From assembly GCF_000765825.2 (NCBI RefSeq), contig NZ_JRPE02000012.1, forward strand, positions 1 through 59,025: a DNA stretch of 59,025 nt, read 5' to 3'. Under the pieces are notes generated by a model. The model made no database searches. It was given only the letters and a program-made list of their open reading frames with translations, and was not told where the DNA came from. Both the position numbers and the translations under genes were made by a program. Origin of the DNA: Helicobacter magdeburgensis. GTDB taxonomy: Bacteria > Campylobacterota > Campylobacteria > Campylobacterales > Helicobacteraceae. Below, piece after piece: positions 25,703 through 33,632 of this stretch; the first letter of the stretch is position 1, and each line of letters starts with the position of its first letter.

Positions 25703-25725
25703 TGTTTCAGGTTTCTAATGAAACA
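25703..25725. promoter_or_regulatory. Candidate heat-shock operator at the hrcA transcription start
   Basis: TGTTTCA-N9-TGAAACA lies 92 bases before hrcA, directly downstream of the -10 box. The 9-base spacer matches that of CIRCE (TTAGCACTC-N9-GAGTGCTAA), but the half-sites do not. It could be an HrcA site altered in this lineage or a site for HspR or another regulator. An internal GTTTC-atta-GAAAC pair overlaps it. Confidence 0.45.
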
Positions 25726-25731
25726 GGTGGC

Positions 25732-25737
25732 ATTGTA
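25732..25737 (-). promoter_or_regulatory. -10 box of the hrcA-grpE-dnaK operon
   Basis: TACAAT on the minus strand within TTATGTTACAATG. It predicts a start point at about 25725, so the candidate operator covers +1 to about +23. Confidence 0.5.
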
Positions 25738-26046
25738 ACATAAAAAAAGTAAATAAATTAGCAAATAAATAAAAATATTGCTAAAAATATCAAAGTTTAG
25801 CCTATTTATATAAAGTTTTATAAATTTTTTTAATTAGATATTCTAAATAATTTATTTTAATATGAATTATAGACTTGAGATTCTATCACTTACAATCCCA
25901 TACGCAACAGGACATTTAAAGATTATTTTTATATCAATACGAAATCATTATTGATGAGATAAGAAAAAGATTCTAAAACACGACAAGTTTGATAACTCGT
26001 TTTAGAAGTGTGTAACAAAGAGAAGAATTAAAATGAGACTTGAAGG
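25738..26046. other. Long AT-rich gap between the hrcA promoter and the tRNA operon
   Basis: About 309 bases with no credible gene. It holds long A/T runs at 25741-25860, a perfect inverted repeat ATCAATA-N9-TATTGAT (25933-25939 and 25949-25955), and the tRNA-operon terminator at 25961-26007. The 7-N9-7 geometry of the inverted repeat equals that of the hrcA operator, although the sequence differs. No RNA gene was recognised. Confidence 0.5.
25961..26007 (-). terminator. Intrinsic terminator of the tRNA operon
   Basis: On the minus strand, TTCTAAAACGA pairs with TCGTGTTTTAGAA (one 2-nt bulge) around an AT-rich loop, then TCTTTTTCTT. It lies 40 bases after the 3' end of tRNA-Asp, as expected for the end of this operon. 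Confidence 0.75.
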
Positions 26047-26123
26047 TGGCGGAGCGGACGGGGCTCGAACCCGCGACCCCCTGCGTGACAGGCAGGTATT
26101 CTAACCAGCTGAACTACCGCTCC
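26047..26123 (-). tRNA. tRNA-Asp (GTC)
   Basis: Complement folds as a full cloverleaf: acceptor GGAGCGG/CCGCTCC, anticodon stem CCTGC/GCAGG with loop CTGTCAC, T arm GCGGG-TTCGAGC-CCCGT. Discriminator G and encoded CCA. Last tRNA of the four-gene operon. Confidence 0.95.
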
Positions 26124-26154
26124 ATAGAATATCGCTTAGCGAAAAAAAATTAAG

Positions 26155-26230
26155 TGGTGGTCGCTACAAGGCTCGAACTTGTGACATCCACCTTGTAAGG
26201 GTGGCGCTCTACCAACTGAGCTAAGCGACC
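26155..26230 (-). tRNA. tRNA-Val (TAC)
   Basis: Complement starts GGTCGCTTAGCTCAG; acceptor GGTCGCT/AGCGACC, anticodon stem CCACC/GGTGG with loop CTTACAA, T loop TTCGAGC. Discriminator A and encoded CCA. Confidence 0.95.
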
Positions 26231-26257
26231 AAATGGGATTAAGCAAAAAAATAAAAG

Positions 26258-26332
26258 TGGTGACCCCTAGGGGATTCGAACCCCTGTAGCCACCGTGAAA
26301 GGGTGGTATCCTAACCGTTAGATGAAGGGGCC
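26258..26332 (-). tRNA. tRNA-Glu (TTC), first copy
   Basis: Complement starts GGCCCCTTCATCTAACGG; anticodon stem CCACC/GGTGG with loop CTTTCAC, T arm AGGGG-TTCGAAT-CCCCT. Discriminator A and encoded CCA. A second, different tRNA-Glu (TTC) lies at 35453-35529. Confidence 0.95.
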
Positions 26333-26346
26333 ACTTTTATCCTTGG

Positions 26347-26422
<76 letters not shown>

Positions 26423-26519
26423 ATCTGCCCTTCAACATTGTATCTCAAGCATAACATTGCTATTGCCCTATTGCCTTAGACACAAAAGAGCGAAATTATA
26501 GTGAGTTTAACTCAATTTG

Positions 26520-27032
26520 TCAAGAGTCCAATGCCATTATCAACATTTCAAGCACTTTAGCACAACTTTGAGATTGCACGGATAGTCTATCCCCACCAAA
26601 ATGACAATACGCAATATGCGCACTCTCGCCCTTAAGCTGCACACCTACAAATACACTTCCCACAGGCTTTTGACTACTCCCACCACTTGGTCCTGCAATG
26701 CCACTTGTAGCCATTGCCACATCAGCTTGTGTCTGTTGTAATATCCCCTCACACATTCCTCTAACTACCTGCTCACTTACAGCACCAAAACTTTGTAAAT
26801 CGCCCCTATCTACACCAAGCCAAGAGGCTTTTATCTCATTAGCATAGCTTATCATCGCACCATCAAGCACATTAGAAGCTCCAGCAAGAGAAGTGAAATG
26901 ATAGCTCAACAATCCGCCCGTGCAGCTTTCAGCTATGCCCACTTTAAGCCCCTTTTGAGATAGCAAAATAAGGGCTTTTTGTGCTAAATCACTATGCAAA
27001 ATTATAGAATCTGTAACGCTTTTTGGCTTCAT
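26520..27032 (-). CDS. pncC: Nicotinamide-nucleotide amidohydrolase, CinA C-terminal family (PncC)
   Basis: 170 residues, a stand-alone CinA C-terminal domain. Motifs: VGIAESCTGGLLSYHFTSLAGAS (catalytic Ser and substrate loop), LDGAMISYANEIKASWLGV, and MATSGIAGPSGGSSQKPVGSV. It deamidates NMN to nicotinate mononucleotide for NAD salvage. The N-terminal MoCF-like half of full CinA is absent, as in E. coli PncC. AAGGAG before the ATG. Transcribed towards the tRNA operon, with no terminator seen before it. Confidence 0.92.
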   Translation of the reverse strand: MKPKSVTDSIILHSDLAQKALILLSQKGLKVGIAESCTGGLLSYHFTSLAGASNVLDGAMISYANEIKASWLGVDRGDLQSFGAVSEQVVRGMCEGILQQTQADVAMATSGIAGPSGGSSQKPVGSVFVGVQLKGESAHIAYCHFGGDRLSVQSQSCAKVLEMLIMALDS

Positions 27033-27102
27033 TTTGTAACTCCTTGAAACAAATCTCTGCTTACGACTTGATTTTTATCAAAAAACAATACATTATATAC
27101 AT

Positions 27103-27108
27103 TATAAT
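27103..27108 (+). promoter_or_regulatory. -10 box of ppk2
   Basis: TATAAT, 29 bases before the ppk2 start, within a stretch of alternating A and T. It gives a leader of about 20 nt. Confidence 0.5.
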
Positions 27109-27136
27109 AACATAAATTTTACACAAGGAGTGGGTT

Positions 27137-28216
27137 ATGGCAAAGCAAGAACGACAAATCGTCATTCGACCAGAGAGCGAAAGGAATGTCCAAGAGATCT
27201 ACAAAGCAAAAAATGGGCGTATGAAAGAGGATTTTTATCTTGAAGAGCTAACAAAACTTCAAATTGAGCTTTTAAAGCTTCAAAACTGGGTGAAAGCTAC
27301 AAAGCAAAAAGTCATCATTATTATGGAAGGACGCGATGCAGCAGGTAAAGGTGGAACAATCAAGGCTCTAACAAGCCATATGAATCCACGCGGTTGCCGT
27401 GTAGTTGCTCTAAATAAGCCTACTGAAACAGAAAAAACAGAGTGGTATTTTAAGCGATACATCAGCACATTGCCAAGCGGTGGGGAGATTGTCTTTTACG
27501 ATAGGAGCTGGTATAACCGAGCGGGTGTTGAAAAAGTGATGAATTTCTGCACCCAAGAGCAATACAAAGAGTTTATTGTGCAGGTTGCTAACCTTGAACA
27601 AATGCTTATCTCAAGTGGAACAATGATTTTTAAATATTTCCTTGATGTAGGCAGAGATGAACAAAAACGCAGAATCTTACGCCGAAAAACAGATCCTTTA
27701 AGAATGTGGAAGCTTAGCCCAATTGATGGTAAATCGCTTGATTTGTGGGAGCAATACACAGAAGCATTTGAAAAGATGTTCGCACGCACACACACACACA
27801 TTTGCCCTTGGACAATTGTCAATACAAATGATAAAAAACGCGCAAGGCTCAATATCGCACGAGATATTCTAAGCAAAATTGACTATGAAGGCAAGGATCA
27901 AACTGCCGTATGTCTTTTGCCAGATCCTAGCATTGTATGGACTTACTCGCAATATCAAGGCACTCATCTTGATCCTGCAAAAGAGATTCAAAAACAGCTC
28001 AAAGAGTTAAAAGAAGCCAAAGAAGCAGAAAAGAAAGAGAAAAAAGCCCAAAAAAATGCTACAAAAAAACAAGAAATTGCAAAGCAAGAATCTAAAGCAG
28101 AATCCAAAATGGCTAAACCAAAATCTAGCAAAGATTCAAAAGTAGTCACAAAAGCAAAGTCCCAAAACAAGGCAAAAGAAACAGACCAAAGCAACACACT
28201 TCTCTCTAAGCCATAG
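27137..28216 (+). CDS. ppk2: Polyphosphate kinase 2 (PPK2) family protein
   Basis: 359 residues. Walker A GRDAAGKGGTIKALTSHMNP (about 66-85), lid region KPTETEKTEWYFKRYI, Walker B EIVFYDRSWYNRAGVEKVM, and RRKTDPLRMWKLSPID. These are class I PPK2 marks; such enzymes transfer phosphate between polyphosphate and nucleotides (mostly NDP to NTP). The last 75 residues are a Lys/Glu/Ala-rich tail (KEAEKKEKKAQKNATKKQE) outside the catalytic domain, perhaps binding polyphosphate or nucleic acid. A (CA)7 run lies in the coding sequence at 27787-27800 and encodes THTH. AAGGAG before the ATG; hairpin at 28239-28264 after the stop. Confidence 0.93.
   Translation: MAKQERQIVIRPESERNVQEIYKAKNGRMKEDFYLEELTKLQIELLKLQNWVKATKQKVIIIMEGRDAAGKGGTIKALTSHMNPRGCRVVALNKPTETEKTEWYFKRYISTLPSGGEIVFYDRSWYNRAGVEKVMNFCTQEQYKEFIVQVANLEQMLISSGTMIFKYFLDVGRDEQKRRILRRKTDPLRMWKLSPIDGKSLDLWEQYTEAFEKMFARTHTHICPWTIVNTNDKKRARLNIARDILSKIDYEGKDQTAVCLLPDPSIVWTYSQYQGTHLDPAKEIQKQLKELKEAKEAEKKEKKAQKNATKKQEIAKQESKAESKMAKPKSSKDSKVVTKAKSQNKAKETDQSNTLLSKP
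27787..27800 (+). repeat. (CA)7 dinucleotide run in ppk2
   Basis: Seven CA units after CGCACG, encoding Arg-Thr-His-Thr-His before ICPW. Gain or loss of one unit would shift the frame about 140 codons from the end. No sign that it has slipped here. Confidence 0.8.
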
Positions 28217-28238
28217 AACACTAATGGGCTTATCAAGC

Positions 28239-28264
28239 GAGATTCTATAAACTTATAGAATCTC
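28239..28264 (+). terminator. Hairpin after ppk2, built from the TAGAATCT word
   Basis: GAGATTCTATAA - AC - TTATAGAATCTC: 12-base perfect arms, 22 bases after the ppk2 stop. It contains AGATTCTA and TAGAATCT as an inverted pair. No long T-run follows, so it may stop RNA polymerase weakly or protect the 3' end. Confidence 0.55.
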
Positions 28265-28360
28265 CAAAAATGAAGGTGATAAATTACCAAAAACTTTTCT
28301 TAATCCCCAAAGTCAATACAAACTCACTTCCCCTTTTAAGAGATTTTAACCAACTTAAGA

Positions 28361-28366
28361 TACAAT
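28361..28366 (+). promoter_or_regulatory. -10 box of the rhodanese-plsY-folB operon
   Basis: TACAAT, 30 bases before the rhodanese start codon. Confidence 0.45.
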
Positions 28367-28395
28367 GCCAAAAATTACATAAAGGACTATACACT

Positions 28396-28737
28396 ATGGA
28401 TTTCAAAGGGGAACTCAAAGGCAAAAATAATATGAGCCTTGCCAAGCCACTCTATGCTAAAGATTTAGATGAAAGCTATTGCATTATTGATATTCGCTAT
28501 CCAGAAGACTACGCACTCTGCCATATTAAAGATTCTCTGCAGCTTAATAATCCCTACGATGTGTATGCACATATCAAAAAAAATAAAGATAAAAAATGTG
28601 TGCTTGTGTGCTACTCTGGGCATACGGCAAGTATTTTAGGCACAGAGCTTGTGCAAGAGGGGCTAGAGAATGTCTATTTCTATGATGATGAGTTTAGCTC
28701 CCTTGCTCAAGCAAAGATTCAGCTCATCACGCAGTAA
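28396..28737 (+). CDS. Small cytoplasmic rhodanese-domain protein
   Basis: 113 residues, one rhodanese domain: YCIIDIRYPEDYALCHIKDSLQL and the active-site loop VLVCYSGHTAS with the catalytic Cys, followed by LVQEGLENVYFYDDEF. No signal peptide. Single-domain rhodaneses transfer sulfane sulfur or act in sulfur relay; the substrate is unknown. The frame extends upstream to 28270, but AAAGGA (28381-28386) and the -10 box fit the ATG at 28396. plsY follows 20 bases later. Confidence 0.85.
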   Translation: MDFKGELKGKNNMSLAKPLYAKDLDESYCIIDIRYPEDYALCHIKDSLQLNNPYDVYAHIKKNKDKKCVLVCYSGHTASILGTELVQEGLENVYFYDDEFSSLAQAKIQLITQ

Positions 28738-28757
28738 TATCGCAAAAAAGGAATGTT

Positions 28758-29423
28758 ATGACAGATATTTTATACACACTTTCAAATATCAATGTGATTT
28801 TTTACATCATCGCCTTTCTCTTTGGTGGCATACCATTTGGTTGGCTTCTTGTGAAGCTTATCTATAAGCAAGATATTCGTCAAGTTGGCTCTGGGAGCAT
28901 TGGTGCGACAAATGTCTATCGGGCGGTAAAAGAGCTTGATGAACGCAAGGCAAAAGCTTTTTCTATCCTTACCATTATCCTTGATGCGATAAAGGGGCTT
29001 ATTGTCGTGGCATTTGCTAAAATGCTTGGGCTAGGCTTTTCAGCCCAGTGGCTTATCGCACTTTTGGCGATTTTGGGGCATTGTTATAGCCCTTATTTAG
29101 GATTCAAAGGCGGTAAAGGCGTAGCAACCGCCATTGGCTCTGTTTTACTCCTTATCCCAGTGGAAGGGATTTGTGGGCTGATTGTGTGGGGCATTGTAGG
29201 CAAAGTCTTTAAAATCTCGTCTATCTCATCACTTGTTGGCGTTTTAAGCGGGATTATTCTTACATTTGTTATTCCTTATGTTGTGCCTTTGCCAGATTCT
29301 ATATCTATTATCGCACAGATTGACACGCACACGCCTGTGGTGCTTATAGGGCTTTTCATTCTCTATACACATATCCCCAACATCAAACGACTTTTTAGCG
29401 GTAAAGAAAGCAAAGTGCTGTGA
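28758..29423 (+). CDS. plsY: Acyl-phosphate:glycerol-3-phosphate acyltransferase PlsY
   Basis: 221 residues, five to six membrane helices. The three PlsY motifs are clear: QVGSGSIGATNVYRA (SGxxGATN-type), GHCYSPYLGFKGGKGVATAIG and a late HIPNIKRLFSGKE. It adds the first acyl chain in phospholipid synthesis in the inner membrane. AAAAGGA before the ATG; its TGA overlaps the GTG start of folB. Confidence 0.95.
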   Translation: MTDILYTLSNINVIFYIIAFLFGGIPFGWLLVKLIYKQDIRQVGSGSIGATNVYRAVKELDERKAKAFSILTIILDAIKGLIVVAFAKMLGLGFSAQWLIALLAILGHCYSPYLGFKGGKGVATAIGSVLLLIPVEGICGLIVWGIVGKVFKISSISSLVGVLSGIILTFVIPYVVPLPDSISIIAQIDTHTPVVLIGLFILYTHIPNIKRLFSGKESKVL

Positions 29424-29758
29424 GTGCAAGTATCACACTCCACATTGAAAATCTCCGCATACAAGCCATTATTGGAATCTTAGAGCAGGAACGCCACACT
29501 CCCCAGCCCATTGAGATAAATGCGGAAATTACCTACGCCTATACAAACACATTTTTAGACTATGTAGGGATTTGCAATCTCATCACCACATCTTTACACG
29601 ACAATGCCTATGGGCTTTTAGAAGTAGCCTTACTTGATATGGCTAAGATTCTAAAGACACAATACAGCAATATCCAAAAACTTAGCCTTTACATCAAAAA
29701 ACCAACCATTCTTAAATCTTGTGTTGTAGGAGCAAGTATTACACAAGATTTCACATAA
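29420..29758 (+). CDS. folB: Dihydroneopterin aldolase-like protein (FolB)
   Basis: 112 residues of the FolB/FolX T-fold. IENLRIQAIIGILEQERHTPQPIEINAEI is the FolB start (the Gly-Ile and Glu residues pack the pterin pocket); a later LSLYIKKPTIL corresponds to the conserved K-P region. It releases glycolaldehyde from dihydroneopterin in folate synthesis. GTG start overlapping the plsY stop, so probably coupled. The family's distinctive Tyr and Glu residues look partly changed, hence moderate confidence in activity. Confidence 0.8.
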   Translation: MSASITLHIENLRIQAIIGILEQERHTPQPIEINAEITYAYTNTFLDYVGICNLITTSLHDNAYGLLEVALLDMAKILKTQYSNIQKLSLYIKKPTILKSCVVGASITQDFT

Positions 29759-29805
29759 GATTTTCGCAACCCTAGTGTCTTAACAAACCTAATAGAATCC
29801 TGCCC

Positions 29806-30759
29806 TTATTGCTCTTTTTGTAGTAGCCTTTTTAATCGTCTCTCATTGGCTTCACTTGGTGTTGCACCTAGCTCAATGAGTTTTTTTGCGATCTCAATTT
29901 GAGGCTTTTTTTGAAAATTCTTAGCATTGAGTGCCACATCAAGGGGTGTTTCACCAGCTTTCAGCGAATCTATAGGGACTTGCTTTTCTTTAATCAAATA
30001 TTCCAAAAGCTCCATATTGCCATCGCGTGCGACAAAGTGCAGCATATTCCCTCCACCAAAATCACGCAAAAAACTCTCATCAAAATACAGCATAAGCTCC
30101 AAAATATGAGAATCCCCAAAAGTTACAATACCATTGCTGTTTGGGTGTTTGCGATTATTATACTCCGCACCTTTTTTTAGAATCTCCCAAAACATACCAT
30201 AGCGATGATACATTGCAGCCAAATCAAGTGCAGATACACCATTCACATCAAAGATTCTATCTTGTAATTGAAATGCCCCAAGCGAAGAGTAGTCATCTAA
30301 CATCATACGATTAATATTAAATCTTGGCTTATCCTTTGTAAGCAAATCAACCCTGCCAGATTCTGCCAAAATAAGCTCAAAGACATTATATGAATCAAAC
30401 ACGATTGACACCATAAGCGGTGTGATTTCAAGCCTTGGGGATTGGGTTGTGTAGAATAAAAAATACCTGCTCCACTGATTATTGTCAAGCATTTTTTGAT
30501 AGTCCTGTGCGTCATCTTCAATAATCACTCTAAGCAGTTTTTGCTCAATCTCACATTCTTTCACTGCTTCGCTACCTTTATAATGAGACTTTGGCGTTAT
30601 CCCTTTAAGCAATTCTACTTTTTTGCAATCCACTTCCAACAAAGCATTTAGACTTTGCTCTAGCGTAGGTGGATCTTCTAAACTCCAAGATTCTACAAAC
30701 CACCCGCCAAAAGCAAACTCAAACGCACACAGGCTAATAAAAATGTATCTATGGAGCAT
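29806..30759 (-). CDS. Exported ankyrin-repeat protein
   Basis: 317 residues with a signal peptide of about 18 residues (MLHRYIFISLCAFEFAFGG). Ankyrin-type repeats: VSALDLAAMYHRYGMFWEIL, NMLHFVARDGNMELLEYLIKE and AGETPLDVALNAKNF...IEIAKKLIELGA. An earlier LEITPLMVSIVFDSYNVFELIL may be another degenerate repeat. Such proteins mediate protein contacts; in the periplasm of Campylobacterota they are known near catalase, but no such neighbour is present here. It starts three bases after the stop of the molbindin-like gene. Function unknown. Confidence 0.75.
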   Translation of the reverse strand: MLHRYIFISLCAFEFAFGGWFVESWSLEDPPTLEQSLNALLEVDCKKVELLKGITPKSHYKGSEAVKECEIEQKLLRVIIEDDAQDYQKMLDNNQWSRYFLFYTTQSPRLEITPLMVSIVFDSYNVFELILAESGRVDLLTKDKPRFNINRMMLDDYSSLGAFQLQDRIFDVNGVSALDLAAMYHRYGMFWEILKKGAEYNNRKHPNSNGIVTFGDSHILELMLYFDESFLRDFGGGNMLHFVARDGNMELLEYLIKEKQVPIDSLKAGETPLDVALNAKNFQKKPQIEIAKKLIELGATPSEANERRLKRLLQKEQ

Positions 30760-30761
30760 TC

Positions 30762-30971
30762 TTACTCCACACCCACCATAACCGATGTAGCCTTGATAAT
30801 CGCATAGGCTTCCTTGCCTACTTCAAGTTGCAATGCTTGTAAAGATTCTAAAGAAATGGTAGAAGTTATCACATTCCCCCCACCTATATCAATCTCTACA
30901 ATCGCATTTACACTGCCCTTTTGAATAGAAACGACCTTACCCTTAAGCTGATTTCTCGCACTGATTTTCAT
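30762..30971 (-). CDS. Molbindin-like single TOBE (Mop) protein
   Basis: 69 residues, MKISARNQLKGKVVSIQKG at the start, then AIVEIDIGGGNVITSTIS and GKEAYAIIKATSVMVGVE, the pattern of Mop/molbindin proteins that bind molybdate as hexamers. The frame is open 22 codons further upstream, but AAAAAGGA is eight bases before the ATG at 30971. Probably an intracellular molybdate store complementing the mod genes at 12-15 kb. In an operon-like pair with the ankyrin gene. Confidence 0.88.
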   Translation of the reverse strand: MKISARNQLKGKVVSIQKGSVNAIVEIDIGGGNVITSTISLESLQALQLEVGKEAYAIIKATSVMVGVE

Positions 30972-31068
30972 TGTGTATTCCTTTTTAAGCGAAATAAATC
31001 CGCCATTATCTAACTTTTCTGCCAATGTGTCAAACAAGGATTAACCCTTTTTGAATCTAGTCCCCTAT

Positions 31069-32451
31069 CTACCCTGCAAATGCCCTAAATGCCCTAAATC
31101 TTGCCAAACTCTCTTCTAATCCTAAAATAAACAATGCCTCGCACACACCAATACCCCCACTTTTACCTAGCAAGGCACAACGCAAAGTCGGCATAAATTT
31201 ACCTATTTTCATACCATTTTTTTCAGCAAAACTATGTAACAGCTCATCAAGATTCACAATCTCCCATTTTGCCAAGCTCAACTCATCGCAAAACGCCCCC
31301 AAAGCCGCAATAGCTGCCCTATCAAGCTTAGCATACATCTTCTCATCATACACACTTGGAGCATTCATCACCTCATCAAAGCCTTGAGCAAAGCTAATAA
31401 GCGTATTGCACCTATCTTTTAACGCATTATAAAGCACATCTCGCTTGTGAGATTCAAGGCTTTTTACCCCAAAATCTAACAGCAAAGATTCAAGATTCTC
31501 ATTTGGAGTTTGCTTCAAATAATGCTGATTAAGCCATAAAAACTTCGTCTCATTATATGCACTAGGGGAGCTGTTTAAGTCATTTGGATTAAATAACTCT
31601 AGCATTTCTTTAAGGGAGAAAATCTCCTTGTCCCCATAGCTCCAGCCAAGACGGACAAGGAAATTTAAAATCGCTTCAGGCAAATAGCCCATTTGCTTAT
31701 AGTCCATTACACCCATTGCCCCATCGCGTTTGCTTAGCTTCCTACCTTGTGGATTTAAAATCATCGGCACGTGATAGAATCTAGGTATTTTAAAGCCTAA
31801 TGCTTCATACACAATAATCTGCTTAGGTGTATTGCTTAAATGATCATCACCGCGTATGACATCACTTACCCCCATAAGCGCATCATCAACCGCCACGACA
31901 AAGTTATAAGTAGGTGTGCCATCGCTTCGTGCTATGATAAAATCATCTAATTCCTTTGCTTGAATGTTAATTTCACCCTTCACACCATCTTTAAAGCTCA
32001 CACTCCCTTCAAGCGGAGCTTTGATTCTCACCACAGGCTTTACGCTCTCTGGTGGTGTGCCTGTAAAATCACGATAGCGATTATCATATCTTGGCGTTTG
32101 CTTATTTTTCTCCTGCTCTGCTCTAAGCAAATCTAGCTCCTCCTTACTCATATAGCAATAATACGCCTTGCCCTCATCTAAAAGCTTTTTTATATACTCC
32201 TTATACAAGTCAAATCGTTTGCTTTGATATACCACCTCGCCATCGTATTCTAGCCCCACCCACTCAAATGCTTCAATAATCGCCTTTGTCGCATCAAGTG
32301 AGTTTCTGGCTAAATCCGTATCTTCAATGCGGAGTAAAAACTTCCCGCCATTTGCCCTTGCGTAAAGATAATTAAATAATGCTGTGCGTAGCCCACCGAT
32401 GTGTAAATAGCCCGTAGGTGAAGGTGCAAAGCGTGTGATAATCTTTTCCAT
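31069..32451 (-). CDS. gltX: Glutamyl-tRNA synthetase
   Basis: 460 residues. HIGH-type motif RFAPSPTGYLHIGGLRTALFN at the start and KMSKS-type motif GRKLSKRDGAMGV in the middle, with NFLVRLGWSYGDKEIFSL. Campylobacterota have two GltX paralogues, one of which charges tRNA-Gln with Glu for later amidation. Length and the C-terminal helical anticodon-binding part favour the GltX1 type, but I cannot prove it without alignment. Two different tRNA-Glu genes are in this window. Divergent from murG across 125 bases. Confidence 0.93.
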   Translation of the reverse strand: MEKIITRFAPSPTGYLHIGGLRTALFNYLYARANGGKFLLRIEDTDLARNSLDATKAIIEAFEWVGLEYDGEVVYQSKRFDLYKEYIKKLLDEGKAYYCYMSKEELDLLRAEQEKNKQTPRYDNRYRDFTGTPPESVKPVVRIKAPLEGSVSFKDGVKGEINIQAKELDDFIIARSDGTPTYNFVVAVDDALMGVSDVIRGDDHLSNTPKQIIVYEALGFKIPRFYHVPMILNPQGRKLSKRDGAMGVMDYKQMGYLPEAILNFLVRLGWSYGDKEIFSLKEMLELFNPNDLNSSPSAYNETKFLWLNQHYLKQTPNENLESLLLDFGVKSLESHKRDVLYNALKDRCNTLISFAQGFDEVMNAPSVYDEKMYAKLDRAAIAALGAFCDELSLAKWEIVNLDELLHSFAEKNGMKIGKFMPTLRCALLGKSGGIGVCEALFILGLEESLARFRAFRAFAG

Positions 32452-32536
32452 TTTCTGCCTTTTTTCTATTCTATAAGGGATAAAATTTTGGGATTGTATA
32501 GGAATTTAACTTAATGCCTTATTTGATATTTTTCAC

Positions 32537-32542
32537 TACAAT
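32537..32542 (+). promoter_or_regulatory. -10 box of murG
   Basis: TACAAT, 35 bases before the murG start, in the divergent gap shared with gltX. Confidence 0.4.
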
Positions 32543-32576
32543 TTGACACTCTTAGAATTTCACTTAAAGGAAAACT

Positions 32577-33632
32577 ATGTTTGCAATCACAGGTGGCGGG
32601 AGTGGCGGACATCTAGCCATTGCCAAAGCATTAGCACAAGAACTGAAAACCCAGAATCTTAAAGCTATTTACATAGGCTCAACCTTAGGGCAAGACAAAG
32701 CGTGGTTTGAAAATAGCGAGCTTTTCACGCAATGTTATTTTTTAGAATCTAGCGGTGTAGTGAATAAAAGCGGTTTGAATAAACTCAAAGCCCTATGGAA
32801 GCAGTTTCAAGCCACTTTGGAAGCTAGGAAGATTCTTAAAGCTCACAAAGTTACGCACGTGATAAGTGTTGGTGGATTTAGTGCCGGTGGAGCAAGTATG
32901 GGGGCGATTCTAGCTAGAATCCCCCTTTTTATCCACGAGCAAAATGCCATTAAAGGCAAACTTAATGAGATTCTTACCCCCTTTGCTAAAGCCGTTTTTG
33001 GTAGTTTTAGCTCAAATTCTAAAAACTTCATTCACACTTCATATCCTGTAAGAGATGAGTTTTTTACCACTTCTCGCATAAGGCAGGAGTGTAAAAATAT
33101 CCTTTTTCTAGGTGGCTCTCAAGGCGCAAAGGGCATTAATGACTTTGCCTTAAAGCTTACTCCCTTGCTTTTACAAAAAGGCATAAATGTCGCTCATCAA
33201 TGCGGAGAGCGGGATTTTGAACGAGTGAAGCAAGAATATGAGAAACTTGGAATCTTAAATAAAGTTGATTTATTTGCCTTTGATAAGAATCTTGTAATGC
33301 GTCTTCAACAGGCGGATTTATGTATTGCACGCTCCGGTGCTTCAAGCCTTTGGGAAATGGCGGCAAATGGGCTTATAGGCGTATTTGTGCCTTATCCTTT
33401 TGCAGCAAAAGATCATCAGTATTTTAATGCTAAAAGCTTTACTGATGAGAGCTTAGGCTTTGTGATACGAGAAAATGAGCTTGATATTCAATCTGTGCTA
33501 GATTTTATAGAATCTTTGCAAGGGGAGAGTTTGGAGCAAAAATCAAGTCAAGTGATGAGTAAGATTAAGCCCAATGGGGCAAGGGAGATTCTTAATCATA
33601 TCAATTCTTTAGCACCCATAGCAAAAGACTAA
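32577..33632 (+). CDS. murG: MurG, UDP-GlcNAc:lipid I transferase
   Basis: 351 residues. GGGSGGHLAIAKALAQEL (glycine-rich loop of the N domain), GGFSAGGASMGAIL, IHEQNAIKGKLNE and the UDP-GlcNAc pocket FLGGSQGAKGIND, then SGASSLWEMAANGLIGVFVPYPFAAKDHQYFNA. It makes lipid II at the inner face of the membrane. AAAGGA six bases before the ATG. The last 32 bases overlap the end of the convergent exporter gene. Confidence 0.97.
   Translation: MFAITGGGSGGHLAIAKALAQELKTQNLKAIYIGSTLGQDKAWFENSELFTQCYFLESSGVVNKSGLNKLKALWKQFQATLEARKILKAHKVTHVISVGGFSAGGASMGAILARIPLFIHEQNAIKGKLNEILTPFAKAVFGSFSSNSKNFIHTSYPVRDEFFTTSRIRQECKNILFLGGSQGAKGINDFALKLTPLLLQKGINVAHQCGERDFERVKQEYEKLGILNKVDLFAFDKNLVMRLQQADLCIARSGASSLWEMAANGLIGVFVPYPFAAKDHQYFNAKSFTDESLGFVIRENELDIQSVLDFIESLQGESLEQKSSQVMSKIKPNGAREILNHINSLAPIAKD

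Noticed and set aside
22335-25740. Standard CIRCE element before hrcA
   Set aside because: No TTAGCACTC-N9-GAGTGCTAA pattern is present; only a different inverted repeat is found.
33601-33632. Frameshift at the murG end because it overlaps the exporter gene
   Set aside because: Both proteins have normal lengths and ends; a 32-base convergent overlap is tolerable.
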